A stretch of 64,000 nucleotides of DNA from Panorpa germanica (taxonomy: Eukaryota; Arthropoda; Insecta; Mecoptera; Panorpidae), in assembly GCA_963678705.1 (NCBI GenBank), contig OY783223.1, positions 9,828,721-9,892,720 of the forward strand, in the 5' to 3' direction. Position numbers and translations under genes: made by a program. Shown piece by piece: positions 1 through 13,454 of this stretch (its first letter is position 1; every line of letters starts with the position of its first letter). The notes beneath the pieces are model-generated. The model was given only the letters and a program-made list of their open reading frames with translations, was not told the origin of the DNA and did no database searches.

Positions 1-356
1 AATTCCCTAAGGAACATTCATATAAATCAGAAGCTTCAGTTTAAGATGTCGCCTTCGCGTCGCTTATCCAAACTGGTTAAATTAAATTGTGATCTCGAAA
101 TTTAGAATTTAGAATTAGATAACCAAAACCTATTAATATTTAATCTTTTTTATAACTCTTCTAAACCGTTCAAAAAGCGTTATTTGTTAGGTAAAATCAT
201 TTACATGAAAGGTACAAATAACAGTGTTTTGTAGGAGATAATAAAAAATATATTAGTTTTCCATCGATTCGTTCATTTCACAAAAGAGAAATTGATTATT
301 TTATAAAAATTAATTTTTATAGTTTCCAACAAGTACTGAGAAGGTAGTGATTGTCA

Positions 357-458
357 CTAATTATACCATAATTGACAGTAATTTGTGATTTGGCGCGCTT
401 CTGGGAGGTCCCGTCCATCGACTCCCAAGAGTTCAGCCTCTTGGTGCAGTCCACGCAT
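357..458 (-). CDS. Short GC-rich coding-like frame (33 codons)
   Basis: On the minus strand ATG (458-456) to TAG reads MRGLHQEAELLGVDGRDLPE and on. A second frame over the same patch reads VDCTKRLNSWESMDGTSQKR and is longer (to a TAA at about 323). Only 391-456 is GC-rich. It looks like a small coding remnant, perhaps of a retroelement. It cannot be assigned. Confidence 0.18.
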   Translation of the reverse strand: MRGLHQEAELLGVDGRDLPEARQITNYCQLWYN

Positions 459-640
459 AATTACACATTTTTGTATGCAAATATATTCGTCTCGCTAAAT
501 AAAATATGTTTTTGCTGTTACTTTAAGTGTTCTAAACTATAAATATTATAAGTTGTAAGACAACTAGCTGTGGTGTAAGTGCGGGCGTAAACTGAAGACA
601 CAACTGTCTTAAAGACGAAGTGAGTAACGAACCAATGTCT

Positions 641-1039
641 CCGACAAGTCGACACAAGGGTCGACTGATTACAAACGCGAGTCCCGAATCTGCCCGAAAC
701 GAATGGTAATACAACTGTGTTGTTAGTGAGAGAACACACACAGCACGAACGAAACTAAACTGTTTTGAAATTGGTTTTGAGCGACGATGTTTCTTGGTCG
801 CATGGCAATTACGTTGCATGCACTTGATGGTGACATCATGAACAGAGATGTGAACACATACTTTTCAAAAGTATTTAAATACATACAAATATCTCAGAAT
901 ACGACATAATAAAATTCCCTATTACGCTATTGTTAAAAATTCTATAGAGTCACGAAACACGGCTCGACATGGCTCGTTTTTCGTTGGAAACTTCGTTGTG
1001 CGGCTAGTTTAAAATCAGTCGACCCGTGTGCAGACGGCC
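641..1039 (-). mobile_element. A-type MITE, PIF/Harbinger-like, copy 1
   Basis: About 400 bp matching the A family along its length. The right end CGTGTGCAGACGGCC is intact and followed by TAA (1040-1042), the expected TWA duplication. The left terminus is decayed: 'gacacaagggtcgactg' stands where other copies have GCACACGGGTCGACTG. The open frames at 518-819 are read through this repeat and recur, shifted, in the other copies, so they are not genes. Confidence 0.75.
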
Positions 1040-1487
1040 TAAGTCTCTAAGAATGTCTATATTATTAAACGATCAATCAATAAATTTAAGTACAGAGTTA
1101 CAAACAATATTTAAATACTATAAACGTCTAAGGTACAACGCGTCGATATTTTTATATCCTGAATTATTTTAATTACTCGTCAGTGTATAATTTATCATCA
1201 ATACATAAATTCATTTAAATAAATTCTTTTTATAAAAAAATCTATTAATTGAACATTGAATGGACTCAAAGCAGACCGCGGGTTAAATTCCAATAAATTA
1301 GGCTCTGTGTCATTATGCCCGTAGTATGTTTGTTATGCAAATTAGTCATTTGTTCGATTTCAATTCCGATTATCAATTGTCTGAAGACAGTCTGGGTACG
1401 GACCATGGGATATGAGGACGCGCACCCCTGTGACAAGTCTGTCCTTAGACCAAGTTGGTAGTCTCTGTTTAGTCAATGTAATCTTAA

Positions 1488-1866
1488 GGCCGTCTGCACA
1501 CGAGTCGACTGATTGCAAACTAGCCGAGCAACGAAAACGAGCCGTGTTTCGTGACTCTATAGAATTTTTAACAATAGCATAACAGGAGATTTTGTTGTGT
1601 CGTATTATAAGGTATTTGTATGTATGTATGTATTTAATACTTTTGAATATCGCTGCTCATGATGTCATCATCAAAAGTATGCAACGTAATTGCCCTGCGA
1701 CCAAGAAACACAGTCACTCAAAACGTGCTCAAAACCAATTTCAAATCAGTTTAGTTTCGTTCGTGCTGTGTGCGTTCTCTCACTCACAACATAGTTGCAT
1801 TCTCATTCGGTTCGGGCAGATTCGGGGCTCGCGTTTTGCAACCAGTCCACCCATGTGCGGACGGCC
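1488..1866 (+). mobile_element. A-type MITE, PIF/Harbinger-like, copy 2 (complete)
   Basis: This 379-bp element runs from GGCCGTCTGCACACGAG to CATGTGCGGACGGCC. It is flanked by TAA on both sides (1485-1487 and 1867-1869), a 3-bp TWA duplication typical of PIF/Harbinger transposons. It has no transposase frame, so it is non-autonomous. It carries an internal GTAT microsatellite near 1618. Its orientation is opposite to copies 1, 3, 5, 6 and 7. Confidence 0.85.
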
Positions 1867-2253
1867 TAACTTGAAGCAATGTAATAAAATAACATGGATG
1901 TTCATTAATCAGCGTTGTGATATTCCTTTAAGCGGCTTTTAAAGTTAATTTTATTGAAACACTTACTTTATATAACAAATGGTAGCACTAATATAGGTTG
2001 GTAACGACAGGCACAGGTTGCTGGTAGCACGGAATGCATTGGTAGCCAAGTGCGTGCCGTTATATCATGGCAATAAGTGTAAAAATGCGCGCGTATCAAT
2101 TATAGCACATTAGTAGCTCTTTACGCGGTGAGTATTGAAGCATATTTAAATGATAAGCATAATATATTAGGCCGTTTACGAAACTAGTTATTTCGAGTTT
2201 TGTACTTCTGTTTAATAAACCATTACCAAAATATTAAAATAGATATGTCTTAC

Positions 2254-2304
2254 CTTAGCTGAATATCGGTGCTCTGGAATACTTGGAAAAGTGCTGAAGT
2301 CCGC
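2254..2304 (-). CDS. Candidate internal exon of the minus-strand split gene (51 nt)
   Basis: On the minus strand the tract TTTTTTCTTGTTGCAG precedes a 51-nt segment ending CTAAG, followed by the donor GTAAGACA. Both sites are strong. Frame 0 reads ADFSTFPSIPEHRYSAK. The frame entered when the 85-nt exon is included reads RTSALFQVFQSTDIQL. The third frame reads GLQHFSKYSRAPIFS and ends in TAA four bases before the donor. The transcript continues leftwards beyond 2253 and out of the window, so the gene is incomplete here. No family is recognised. The exon boundaries rest on sequence consensus; linkage to the exons at 39 and 60 kb is inferred from strand, phase compatibility and lack of competing signals. 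Confidence 0.5.
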
Positions 2305-2545
2305 CTGCAACAAGAAAAAATGTATTAATTTTATGTATCGTTGAAATACAACGTGTATCTATTCAATCAAATTTTCAAGTTGTCAATATCCATAATTTAG
2401 TATACATAGCAAGTATGCATAATTAGTAAACCATATAATAATTTCGAAAACATCATTAAATGTTAATTGGTATAACGCTTTGATTACGATTCATCCAGTT
2501 TAACCATTAGCAAGTGTGGTAGCTCCTTGGTTGCATGACCGCAGC

Positions 2546-2571
2546 ATCATCATCATCTTCATCATTTTGCA
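2546..2571 (+). repeat. CAT/CATCTT simple repeat
   Basis: 'gcatcatcatcatcttcatcatt' lies 240 bp upstream (minus sense) of the exon at 2254-2304, beyond its acceptor. Confidence 0.75.
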
Positions 2572-4253
2572 TTATCACGTAAGGTGTATAGTATACCGCG
2601 GAATTGTACCTGTTCAATGCAGGTATCAAACTAACCTGCCATCATTTGACTTAACCGCTGATTAGAGCGACTCTTAACACTCGATTAATGTTAATGTCTG
2701 TCAAGGAATTGTAATTAGATCAAAGTTGAATAAAAATGCGGAGTATTTTTTTGCCAGTGACGTAGGACATAAATTCAAACCAAGCTTATTCTGGAATAGA
2801 TATTGCAAGGACCTTGTAAGGCTCTTGTCAGGCGTGCCTCATGTCTTGGTAAGGAATGTAACGCAGTTATATTCTGGCTTATCTCATACTTGGTTCATTA
2901 TTTGGTCAAACCTTTCGGGCACCTGACGAGGATCCGGTCGGGTAGGGGGATGTATTTATGAACACAGAAACTAATTTCTAAGTTATTTAGCGAAGATTTT
3001 AATTGGTAATTACCGTATTCCAATAATTCGTACTGAACATAGGTTTTAGTTATCTGTGAGAAAATCATTAAACGATAGAATCCCATAAAGTAATACATTT
3101 TATCATAAACTCTGACATCAGCCGCTACTGACCATCTTTTCCATTACGTTATGTGTACGTAGGTAAAGTGGAAGGCTCTAAGAAGAAAATATAAATATTA
3201 AAAGTAATGATAATAAATTATTACTAAAGAGAAAAATGTTCAAAGTAATAAAAAGTTAATTATGTTGATTTTTAATGTGCCTAGTAATATTATGCAACAT
3301 CATTATTTAAGAAAAAATGTAATTAATTCAGTCAATGAGGCATCTAGCGGTGAACTAGTGAAGTAGCAAGATGTGGTGAGTCGGCTGCCGGTGAAGATTA
3401 GAAAGAATGATGGCGATCTTATCAGAGTAATTAACTATAAAATTTAATTGTTATTAAATAATTAATAAGTGGAAGTTAGATGCGAATTAAATGTTTTAAA
3501 TAACTTAACCCTGCGTGTGTACACTGGGTCTTTTAAGGAACAGTTGAAATTTCAAACTCCTATTTCTCCTGCAACCTGGCTTAGGCGGTAAAACCAGTAG
3601 TGTGGTCCGATTAATTAAAACGACACTGATTGACAAACATAGGCTTTTAAAGCATAAATCCCATCTCCCCATAAAGTTCATATTAAAATGAATGAATGAA
3701 TAAACACCGTACCAGACCATGTAGTTGCTTTTAAATGATTTTCAAAGAGTTCCGCTTAATTTCATTGGAGCGCTGCGGGATACTGAGGGTTGAGGGGAAC
3801 AAGGGGATGCAGGCGCAAAACTAATAAATATTTCAATATGAATTGTGCGATGCAATGAGCACGCGCGCCATATTGGCGGTCTCGCTGTAACTGAGAAAAT
3901 ACACGAACATCGAGCGCTAATTGAAAGAAACTATAAATTACACTTTAATAAAATGAACTGAGCGCAATAAGTTACATGGGTAGGTTCTACGCTAATTCAT
4001 GGACAAGAATTACTTGCGATGAATACTTAAGCGATGAACTAGAGGGTACGTATCTAATTTAAAAAAATATTTATGGACTATAAACCTTCAAAAAATTTCT
4101 AGGTTTTAATTTTTATTATAAGTTTAATATAAGTAATTAATAATTGACCCACGCCGCTAAGTTGCAGTAATTGATCAACCCACGAAACTCAGCGGTGAGT
4201 CGAACCCACCCAAGTTGAAATGTTGAGCGATATTAAATCACTCAGTAGGCTAA

Positions 4254-4651
4254 GGCCGTTCGCACATGGGTCGACTGATTGCAAACGCGAGCCCCGAATC
4301 TGCCCGAACCGAATGAGAATGCAACTGAGTTGTGAGTGGGAGAACGCACACGGCACGAATGAAACTAAACTGATTTGAAATAGGTTTTGAGCGACTGTGT
4401 TTCTTGGTCGCAGGGCAATTACTTTGCATGCTTTTGATGGTGACATCGTGAGCAGAGAAGTGCACAAATACAATTCAAAAGTATTTAAAGACATACACAC
4501 ATACAAATACCTCAGAATACGACACAATAAAATTCCCTATTATACTATTGTTCAAAATTCTATAGTCACGAAACATGACTCGTTTTTCGTTTTTGTTGGA
4601 AACTTCGTTGCTTGGCTAATTTGCAATCAGTCGACCCGTGTGCAGACGGCC
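4254..4651 (-). mobile_element. A-type MITE, PIF/Harbinger-like, copy 3 (complete)
   Basis: A 398-bp element with terminal inverted repeats GGCCGTTCGCACATGGG and CCCGTGTGCAGACGGCC. It is flanked by TAA at 4251-4253 and 4652-4654. The internal sequence matches copies 1, 5 and 7 in orientation. It has no coding capacity; the open frames that cover it are shadows of the repeat. Confidence 0.87.
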
Positions 4652-6098
4652 TAAGAGTGTGCGCTATAGGAGAAAATGTTGATTGGTTCAACTAGTAAAT
4701 AATAACAAGTAGATTTGACCTTCAATGACCTTCAATATAACACAAGATTATGTAACAATATGTAAATGTTGTGTAAAATCATACATTTCCATATTTTCTT
4801 ATTTTAATAAGCGTGCTAGAGCTTAAGCTAATAGATATTTTTATGTGTTTTTTATTTTCAAATGCTAGGTGACTTAAAAGAATTTAAATTTATTTTGGAT
4901 TTTAAATTGTTTAGGTTTAATGTTTAGGTATAACAATTTGACAGATCACAAACACAATATAAGAGTAACAGAATAATTATAAAATTAGTCACACAGCGGC
5001 ACGCCGCCAGATGTCTCTCGTGCCTCGTGTCTTAGTGAATATAATCCATTGATCAGTGGCGTTCATTTGCAGGTAAAACAAACACTTTCACGATCTGTTG
5101 TTTTATGAACTGCATATGCTTTTATGTAAAAAGTGAAGTCACGTGAAATGAAAGAATAAAATAATATTTTCTCATTTTAATTATTACGACAAATTACTAA
5201 AGCTAGACGCACACTGATGATAACGAAGTTCTCTTATGTATCAAATCTATGACACGCATTAAATAGGTGTTTTGGAAGCCCTATAATTAGCTGTCACTGT
5301 ATTAGGCTACTCTAAGGTAGAAGTTTTCAAACTATGGGTCGAGAACTCTTGTAAAAAGCTAAGAAATAAAAATCTATTGCACTATTGCGCCTACACAACT
5401 GAAAAATTCATTATTTGGAACCTGTCATGCTAATATAATTTTCTTTGAACGCATGCTCTATTGGACCTTATTTGATATTTTCTTATTTGGACAAGTCTCA
5501 TGAGAATCCGATAACCTTAAGCTAGCGAAGTTTGAGGACTTCTGCTCTAAGGTACAACATAAAATAAAACCTAATGATGTTAAAATGAGAAACATTAGAA
5601 AACAAAAAAAGAAGAATGTTAAAAATGACAATTGTCACTGTAAAAACGTCAAATTTAAAGCTTGTAAGAGAAATACTAAGATTATTTATTAAAATATGTT
5701 AAATAATTTAACAACCGAAAAATATTAAAATAAAATATGTGTAAACAAACTGAGAGAACGGACATTATTTAAATTAGGGAGATTATTAATATTCTATCTC
5801 TCTTTGAGTACTGGTACAACTAGGTGGAAACTCTTATGAAGAAAAAACTTCGAAACTGCAAAGTACATAATTGTAATGTCAATTGGTCATTCATTCTATT
5901 TTCGAATCCTTTTTCTACCTAGATGTGAAACGCATCCAATACATTCTATTCGGAACATTCTATTAGACCAAAAGGAAAAGAATATTAAGAAAATATATTC
6001 CTAACATCAAAGTTAATAATTTTTCGAGTAGATCTTTTTACGTATTGACACTATTTTTATTTTATTTTTTTCGTGCAACCAATTTCACTATTATCTCT

Positions 6099-6112
6099 TC
6101 TCTCTCTCTCTT
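6099..6112 (+). repeat. TC microsatellite
   Basis: Short TC run in 'cttctctctctctcttt'. Confidence 0.75.
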
Positions 6113-6555
6113 TCACTATCTCTATTAGATGTTGTTTGCTACATTATGGCATATTGCTAATTGCATTTAAGACAAATTGCTTGGAATCATATTTCATGCA
6201 GTCTTATCTGATCTACGTTTGCAAGAGTAATCTAATGAAACAACTGTTACACATTTGAAATATTAAATACGCTGTTAAAAGCATCATTAATTGTTTTACA
6301 AGTCACAGTGTTACACACAAATCAAAAACTAACATAATTCTAATTTGCAATTGTAAAGGAGCGTCTCCACAGCTGTGGTACACAGTCCGCAATCAGTATT
6401 TCAGAGCCACCAATTAAAGCTGCTACACTTTTGTTAATTATAAATATTTTCATTTAATATTTTAAAACAATATTGAATATATATTAAACTTCATGAAAAA
6501 AATATCACTGTTCGATATAACTACTTCTGGCAATAAGATAAGGATATTGTTATCA

Positions 6556-7041
6556 AGCCAACTCCAGACGATGCGGTGAACGTTTGATTCAAATGTCTAA
6601 TATTGGACAAGTTTCCTACTATACGGTGGAACGAATGATATATTTATTTGATTAATTTGTTGATATTATTGACACTGACACTGTTTAACAAAAACTTTCA
6701 AGTAAATAAAGAAGAAGCAAGAAATGGACTTCAAAGGGCGGTGCTACAGACTGATGACAGAAAAGATGATTCTTGCTGTCGGGATATAAAGTATAAAAAG
6801 AAGCAGAACAATATTAGGGGCGATAAAAAGCTACGTGCTAAGGCTAGGAAACCCGAGAAACTATATACAAAGAAACTTTCAAGTATACAACCTTCCTTTG
6901 TTGGACGATTCGTGCAGCAGTGCATAACATGTGCTCGAATTTCTTTCAACGTGAACGTTGGACACGTGACATTGAACACACTTAGTTCCAGCATCGACCA
7001 CACGATGCGTCCAACGTTGTTCGTTGCATCGTTTGGAACCG
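6556..7041 (+). mobile_element. D-type element, copy 1 (~485 bp)
   Basis: The left end GCCAACTCCAGACGATGCGG and the reverse complement of the right end, GCCGGTTCCAAACGATGCAA, are imperfect inverted repeats. The interior shares 'tgttgatattattgacactg', 'acaaccttcctttgttggac' and 'acacacttagttccagc' with the copy at 50611. The 166-codon open frame across it is an accident of the element: the other copy does not preserve it. Confidence 0.62.
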
Positions 7042-8728
7042 GCATTACATTGTTAATAAAGTTACGGAATCTCGCTACTGGTTATAACAATATTTCAAAT
7101 ATTAAATTCCATACAATTATTATATTAAAAGTAGTAATTAATTTTTGAATGTAAGTTACCTAGTAAGTAACATATTATATTTCTTAATTTAACATTTATA
7201 TTGTAATATTGTACAATGCATATTCTAATAGCTGTCAATGTGTCAATGAGTGATTGACATGTTCGTTGTTTTCAAAATGTATATATGAGTTATACATACC
7301 AACTCATAATATTTCATAAATCTGTTCACATAAATGTCTAGAGATGTTCGAATATGAAGATAATCATCTCTAACAATCTCTGTAGCCGGTAACCTGTATG
7401 TTACTTATATTTCACAAATATAAAATGACTTTAGAGTCATGTGATTTTAGAATTTTATTATTTCTCATATATTATTCAATCAGACGTTAGTTGGCATCTA
7501 CAACCTCTTAAGGTAGTTGTATCGTGATAGTCATGCTCAAAAGTATAACTCAGCAACCTAAAATTATAATGTAGCTGAAACGTTAGTGTCAAATAGTCTC
7601 GTTAAAAACTTTTGTGAAAGTACAGTCTCACTGTTCTCACTACATGTAAATAGTATCTACACGTACATACACATACACAGTCATTTCTTGATTTTATAAA
7701 AAATTTCAATGTTTACAAAATTTTATTTCTGTAATGGCGTGGACAATAATTTCCATTTTTTTTTATGTGATTAATAACTACTGTTTCTATAATATATTAA
7801 ATTTTTATTGAATTCCTTTGAATCGTTTTTATTTTATTCGATAAAAATAACATTGAAATTACTATTTCCCATAAGAGCCTGTGTTAAAATAACAAAACTT
7901 TAATATCGTTTTTCTCAATAATGGAGTGGTAAATTTTAATCGACCTGAGGTCAATATGTCTTATAATTAATTAAAGAGCAATTAAATAAAGTTTTATTAA
8001 AATCCTTTGAAAAGTCATTCCACGATACAACTACCTTAAGAAAATATATTGTCTTAATTTTAAAACGTTGAACATAGGCAATATATTAATAATAACTGGA
8101 GATCGAACCCGAAGACACAGTAGTCAATATATTTATTTACTATATTTACCGAATAAGCGGAACAAGTTTTCTATACTTCGATATTTTTTATTAATATTTT
8201 ATTAATTATAGATTCATTATACCTAAACGAGCTAGCTACTACACAACGTTTCATCACATTTAATGTGCTTAAAGTCTATATGTATTTCCTGTGACAGAAT
8301 AATTTACCTATTATGCGTAAATCAATATAATTAATGTTATTTCAAATCTATGGAACGAGTCATTTTATTATCACTTGCCTATTTAATAAATCCTACTTCT
8401 CTCATTTAATTGCCTGCCTGTTAGATAATACCTGCTTGCTGCTTCTAATACGAAACCGCTCTTGCTAGTCCAGTTTGATTCATTAGTGTTTTAATTAATT
8501 ACTTTGAATACGCAGTGGTTACTGCATGCGACATTAAATTATGTTTTCTTGCTTTATTTTGTAACGATTATTAATTTTATATACACGTCCACTTTCTAAT
8601 CACCCTACTTGATAAAATACAGGGTGTTTTTGCCTTGCATCATATTCGAATATGACTTCGGTGAGACGCGCCGACTTGTTGAAAAACTGAAGCCGAAAAG
8701 AACTTAGGATAAAATTAGTTATTATCTA

Positions 8729-9412
8729 TCAGAAAGGCTTGTGTCCTCATTTTTAGAGGTCGATTTTTCAATTGTTGATTGAAATTGATGTTATTAAATG
8801 TGTACTGGCGTGTCTATTTTATTAAATATCTAAATGTTGACGGAGATAAAAATTTGATTAAAAATTTAAATTGTAGTTTTAGAGCTAGAGATGGTCGGCC
8901 ATTTGTATGACGTGAAATGCATTGTATACGTCAGTCATTTGTTGATTAGGTCAGTGCTGTGATAATGTTTTGTAGCTGTTGGTAGTCAAGTCAAAGAATA
9001 ATAACTTTTTATTTCATTTAACCCTGTTACGGCAGACATAATATTGAAATTTTATTGTTCCTCGAAATAGCTGTAAATAATATTTGATATATAAATACAT
9101 ATAGCAGAGCATAAGCTGTAAGGTTGGTAACCTGTAAACTTATCAGAGTTATGTCAAGAATATATCTCTTTTACGCTCTGTTGTATAAAAGAGATAGCAA
9201 CTAGCGGTTGTGAGGCCACATGCAGTTGGAATGTTGTACAACGTTGAATCCCTTTAATAATTAAAGAGACAAAATGACTTTTTTAATTGTTAATATCTCC
9301 TAAAATATAAGGAGTTATTTAAAAATAATTGGACATTTGAGGTTCTAGTAACCAACTTTATCAATATAGAGGACAGTTTTATAGAAATTAAGACATAGGA
9401 CACAAGCCCATT
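8729..9412 (+). mobile_element. C-type element, near full length (~685 bp)
   Basis: The ends GGCTTGTGTCCTC and TAGGACACAAGCC are inverted repeats of about 12 bp. Blocks shared with the other copies include 'tttttcaattgttgattg', 'gtagttttagagctag', 'ttaatgcaga'-like AT tracts, 'cagacataatattg' and 'taaagttggtta' (inverted). The interior has no intact transposase frame. The superfamily is not assigned. Confidence 0.65.
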
Positions 9413-11310
9413 TCTTACAATTCGTCTTTAATACAGTTTTTTTGTACATCCTATTGAACAGGACTTCACTAAAATTAGTAAGGATTCAAAACACTTATAA
9501 TTTTGTTCATATTCCTCAACACTGAGTTTCTGAGACACAGTCGGGGTGAAGGAGTTAACCACTGTTCTATCACATTGCATTATAACTGCATTACGAGATA
9601 AGTACACCTGATAATTATATACGTTGCAGGTTTCAACACGTTTCTTGTCAACACCGCAACAGTTTGTCGTATAATGCACACGATCTCGTAAATCAGCGGT
9701 TCAATTCAAATTGAATGGTTAATACAAATATTGTTATCATTTGTTGTTTATGATACACTCTCTATTAATAACTAAATGTGTATATTTTTAAAATTTACGA
9801 AAATTTAACAACATGCCTATTATATCTAATACCTATAAATAAAAACTGTTTTTATGATTTCAAAGTATACGTAACAATAATTTATTAATGATGTTACAAA
9901 TTTTGACATTAATTATAGGAATAAATAAAAGCATTGTATAAATAAATCATGAAACGTATAAATATTTATAAAAATACAAATTACTATCTTGAGAAAGGTA
10001 CTGTGCGTGTCCTACGCCTGATTTTGTACTCCCACTAAAAGTGGACCAAAGTATAGTAATACTAGTTTTGTTCCTAATACAACGACTAACTTTTTTAAGC
10101 ATGAATCAAGCCAAACGTATAAAGAAAATTCTGTTACAGATATATAAAAAATAAATACAGAGTAATAATTTTCATTCCGAGTTGCAATAAAATAAAAGAT
10201 ATAGTCATTAGATAAGTCTAAGAGTTCAAGAAATATCACTTCAATGTCCATGGACTTGTTGAAGAAGTACTAGTATCAGCTTAAGGAATGTTTGCTTATT
10301 ACATTAGCAGCAAAGAAATGTACTAATCTGTGACATTAAAAATAATATCATCATTATTTCATTCCCTCGTTGTCAACAAACTATTGCAGTTGACATCATA
10401 TTTGTTGAACCGTTGCATTTGCTACAAAATATTGCAGATTATTTTGTGAGCGGAGACAACACAAGTGGCAGAGTGGCTAAAAGTGGCATGTTTGGCCGGT
10501 TTGCAAGAGTGGTAAGAGGGGAAGAGCTTGGAACATTAAAGTAGTCTGTCGGAAAATAAAATCAAAATATAATAGAAAATGGTTTTTTCTTACCAAGCAT
10601 ATTTCTATTAACGATTAAATTTAATAATACATAGACGATAATAAAATACCACTAATCATAATTCCAAATTAATGACAACTAACAGAAACACAGCGGGATA
10701 ATTCAATTAGACAATTTAACGTATACCTAGTATTATTTAACAAATTGTAATTACAGTAACGAAACAAATTATACAACTAAAATGCTATTCTTATAAATTT
10801 ATGAAGCTATAAAACAATTAAGTCTGTAACAAATTTAATAAATTTAATTGTGTATAGTCGTATGTATCTGAAAACGAAACAACAAAATAAATATTCTCTG
10901 GAAATGTCTACGGTCCATGGGAAGAATGAAGAGGGGCGCAGCGAGGGGTGTGGTGGATCAATGACAGCTACAATTTGATAATGAACGCAAATTGGTTTTT
11001 GATTATTTTCAATTAATATTTATGTATTTAATCGCTGACATAAACTAGGTTTATGAATACATATACAAGTATATTGACTTGACGGAAATTATTAGGAGGT
11101 ATAAAAAGCTATTTCATTCTTAACACGTTAACTGCCAGAGAAAACAAAGAGGCTGCTATCTGGGTTATACTAATTATTACTTTAAGCTACCTGGTAAACT
11201 AATAACTTGTATTTAAGGAAATTGCCGTGCTGTAATATTATTCAAAAGTTTTGTGAGAGTTAGAGGACTTAAGAGCTAAGTAAACAAAAATTTTAGTCCA
11301 ACTCTGTACC

Positions 11311-11756
11311 AGCAGCCTATGTCTTAATTTCTATAAAAGTGTACTATATATTGATAAAGTTGGTTACTAGAACCTCAAATTATTTGTTAATTACTCCTTA
11401 TATGTTAAGAGGTATTAACAATTAAAAAAGTCATTTTGTCTCTTTAATTATTAAAGGGATTCAACGTTATGGAACATTCCAAGCCATGTAACATCACGTC
11501 CATTTTTTATACAACAGAGCGTAAAAGAGATAGCATGTTCAACACAGAAAAAATAACTGATATACCGTTAATAGTACAGACATGTTACGTCACAAATATG
11601 GCTGACATCTGTAGCGCTAAAATACAATTCGAATTTTTAATTTCCATATCTCCCTGTCAATATTTAGATATTTATTAAAATAAAAAGGCCAGTATATATT
11701 TATTAACAACAATTGAAAAAGTCGACCCCTAAAAAAATAAGTTCACAAGCCCATTT
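11311..11756 (-). mobile_element. C-type element, inverted, internally deleted
   Basis: This is the reverse complement of the copy at 8729. Its left part, from 'cctatgtcttaatttctataaa', matches that copy's right end, and its right part ends TTCACAAGCCCAT. About 240 bp of the interior is missing. The 69-codon frame at 11469 is read through the element and is not a gene. Confidence 0.6.
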
Positions 11757-12826
11757 TCAATCCGACAACGTTTATTGATTTACAGATAAGCGTTCTTAGG
11801 TCCGCATCAAACGCATTGACTTTTACAAATTTATAATCGCACTGAAATATATAAGATTCTACCTAGGAGCGAATGTTATAGCATGAGAGCTAACTTAAGG
11901 GTAATATTAATGTTTTGTGTGTAAAAGAATATTTGTAATTACTTTACTTTTGACTTATGTAATATTAGCGTTTAGTTTTTAACGGGTAGCTTCCAGTAAT
12001 AAAGAAGCACTTGCTAGAGCCGTTAACTTTCTCGTGTCGCGTCTTGTTCGTAACACGCAATAACGTAAGTAAGTTGAACGGTGTAATTATAGTAATTATT
12101 GTAATGAGCTGCAAAATGATTTCCAAGTCGGCTCATTTACACAGATTACATAATTTAATCGACGCTACTGAATAACATTGCTATACAACATAATACGACC
12201 CATTCAGTACATAGTTGCAATATACAAGTATATTACATTTGGCAAAGAAAAATATATGTATACGGTATTTATTTAGGTTAAAAACTACTTCTTAACTTAG
12301 TCATATTGTATACCGTCCTGCTTTATTCCTCTCTCCAATTACCCACGGCGAAGATATATTTCCTTCCTGTTCAAAATTGTACACTTTATTACATTTTTTT
12401 AAAATAACGATTTTACAGAAAATACAGTCTAAAATTAGAGAACGAAACTTGACAATATATTGGTCGCATATGCATATAGCATCAATATATGGCAAATAAA
12501 TTAAACGCAAGTTCTTTTAATACTATATACTTGTAGTTTTAATAAGACTTTTTCTTGGATGACTTAAGATGGTCTTTCACACGTACAAGAGAGTATACCC
12601 GTACATCATCTTACACAGCGACTTGGATGCAGCCAGTACATATTATATGTAAAATATAACGTCCTGAGGCAATACACATTCAATCTAAAGAAATGAATTT
12701 ACGAAATAATATAGTAACAAGTATGTATTTATTTTACTTTAGAATCAAAATACAAAAATCTGATTCTTAGATTTAGTGCACAGTGTTGACGCAACTATCT
12801 TCAGACATTCTTTTGGATAGCACTTA

Positions 12827-13180
12827 GGCCGTCTGCACACGGGTCGACTGATTGCAAACTAGCCGCGAACGAAGTTTCCAACGAAAACGAAAAACGAGCC
12901 GTGTTTCATGACTCTATAGAATTTTTCTATAGTTATTATGTCGTATTATGAGGTATTTGTATGTATGTATGTTTGTAAATACTTTTGAATAGTATTTGTG
13001 CACATCTCTGCTCATGATGCCACCACCAAAATCATGCAACGTAATTGCCCTGCGACCAAGAAACACAGTCGCTCGAAACCAATTTCAAATCAGTTTAGTT
13101 TCGTTCGTGCCGTGTGTGTTCTCTCATTAACATCGCAGTTGCATTCTCATTCGGTTCGGGCAGATTCGGGGCTCGCGTTT
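12827..13180 (+). mobile_element. A-type MITE, copy 4, truncated at the right end
   Basis: The left end is intact: TTA (12824-12826) followed by GGCCGTCTGCACACGGG. Homology runs to 'gggctcgcgttt' and stops at about 13180, so the right inverted repeat and its flanking TTA are missing. It has the same orientation as copy 2. Confidence 0.8.
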
Positions 13181-13454
13181 TTGTTTAGCTTTAATGTTTT
13201 CGCTTTAGTATCAATTAATAAAGGATAATATCCTTTGTAACTTACTTACTTATATCAAGAAAGTGATAAGCATGTGAATTTGAATCTGGTGGTAAGTTTA
13301 TATGTTTCGAGTTCCCCCTGTTGCAATATTGGCGTATTACAGATGTTGTTCGACCTGACCGGTCGCCTGGTTCGACCTGACCCTACCGCCTACAATTCGC
13401 ATTAAACACACACTGTGTACAACTTATATATAAATAAATAAATATATGTAAAAT

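Larger units (their letters stand above)
1..2253 (-). other. Partial intron downstream of the 2254-2304 exon
   Basis: If the exon model is right, this is the start of an intron that leaves the window on the left. It holds two A-type MITEs (641-1039 and 1488-1866) and a GC-rich patch at 391-458. Outside these I see only AT-rich sequence. The stretches 1-356 and 1100-1480 show no gene or repeat I can name, apart from a weakly repeat-like 'tacggaccatggg' motif near 1396. Confidence 0.4.

Noticed and set aside
518-819. Two overlapping minus-strand frames (73 and 95 codons), and frames like MQRNCPATKKHSRSKPIS repeated at 1681, 4250, 13034 and 63256
   Set aside because: They recur because each lies in the same place in an A-type MITE. 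Small indels shift or break the frame between copies, so there is no conserved protein.
4190-4206. B-box-like 'ggtgggttcgactcacc' on the minus strand, and a similar one at 8103-8112
   Set aside because: No A box at a suitable distance upstream and no SINE-like tail, so no tRNA or SINE was called.
6648-7148. 166-codon plus-strand frame, the longest in the window
   Set aside because: It runs through the D-type element and its private insert. The other D copy does not preserve it and no domain is visible.
10461-10512. tRNA A-box-like 'tggcagagtggctaa'
   Set aside because: No matching B box or foldable cloverleaf downstream.
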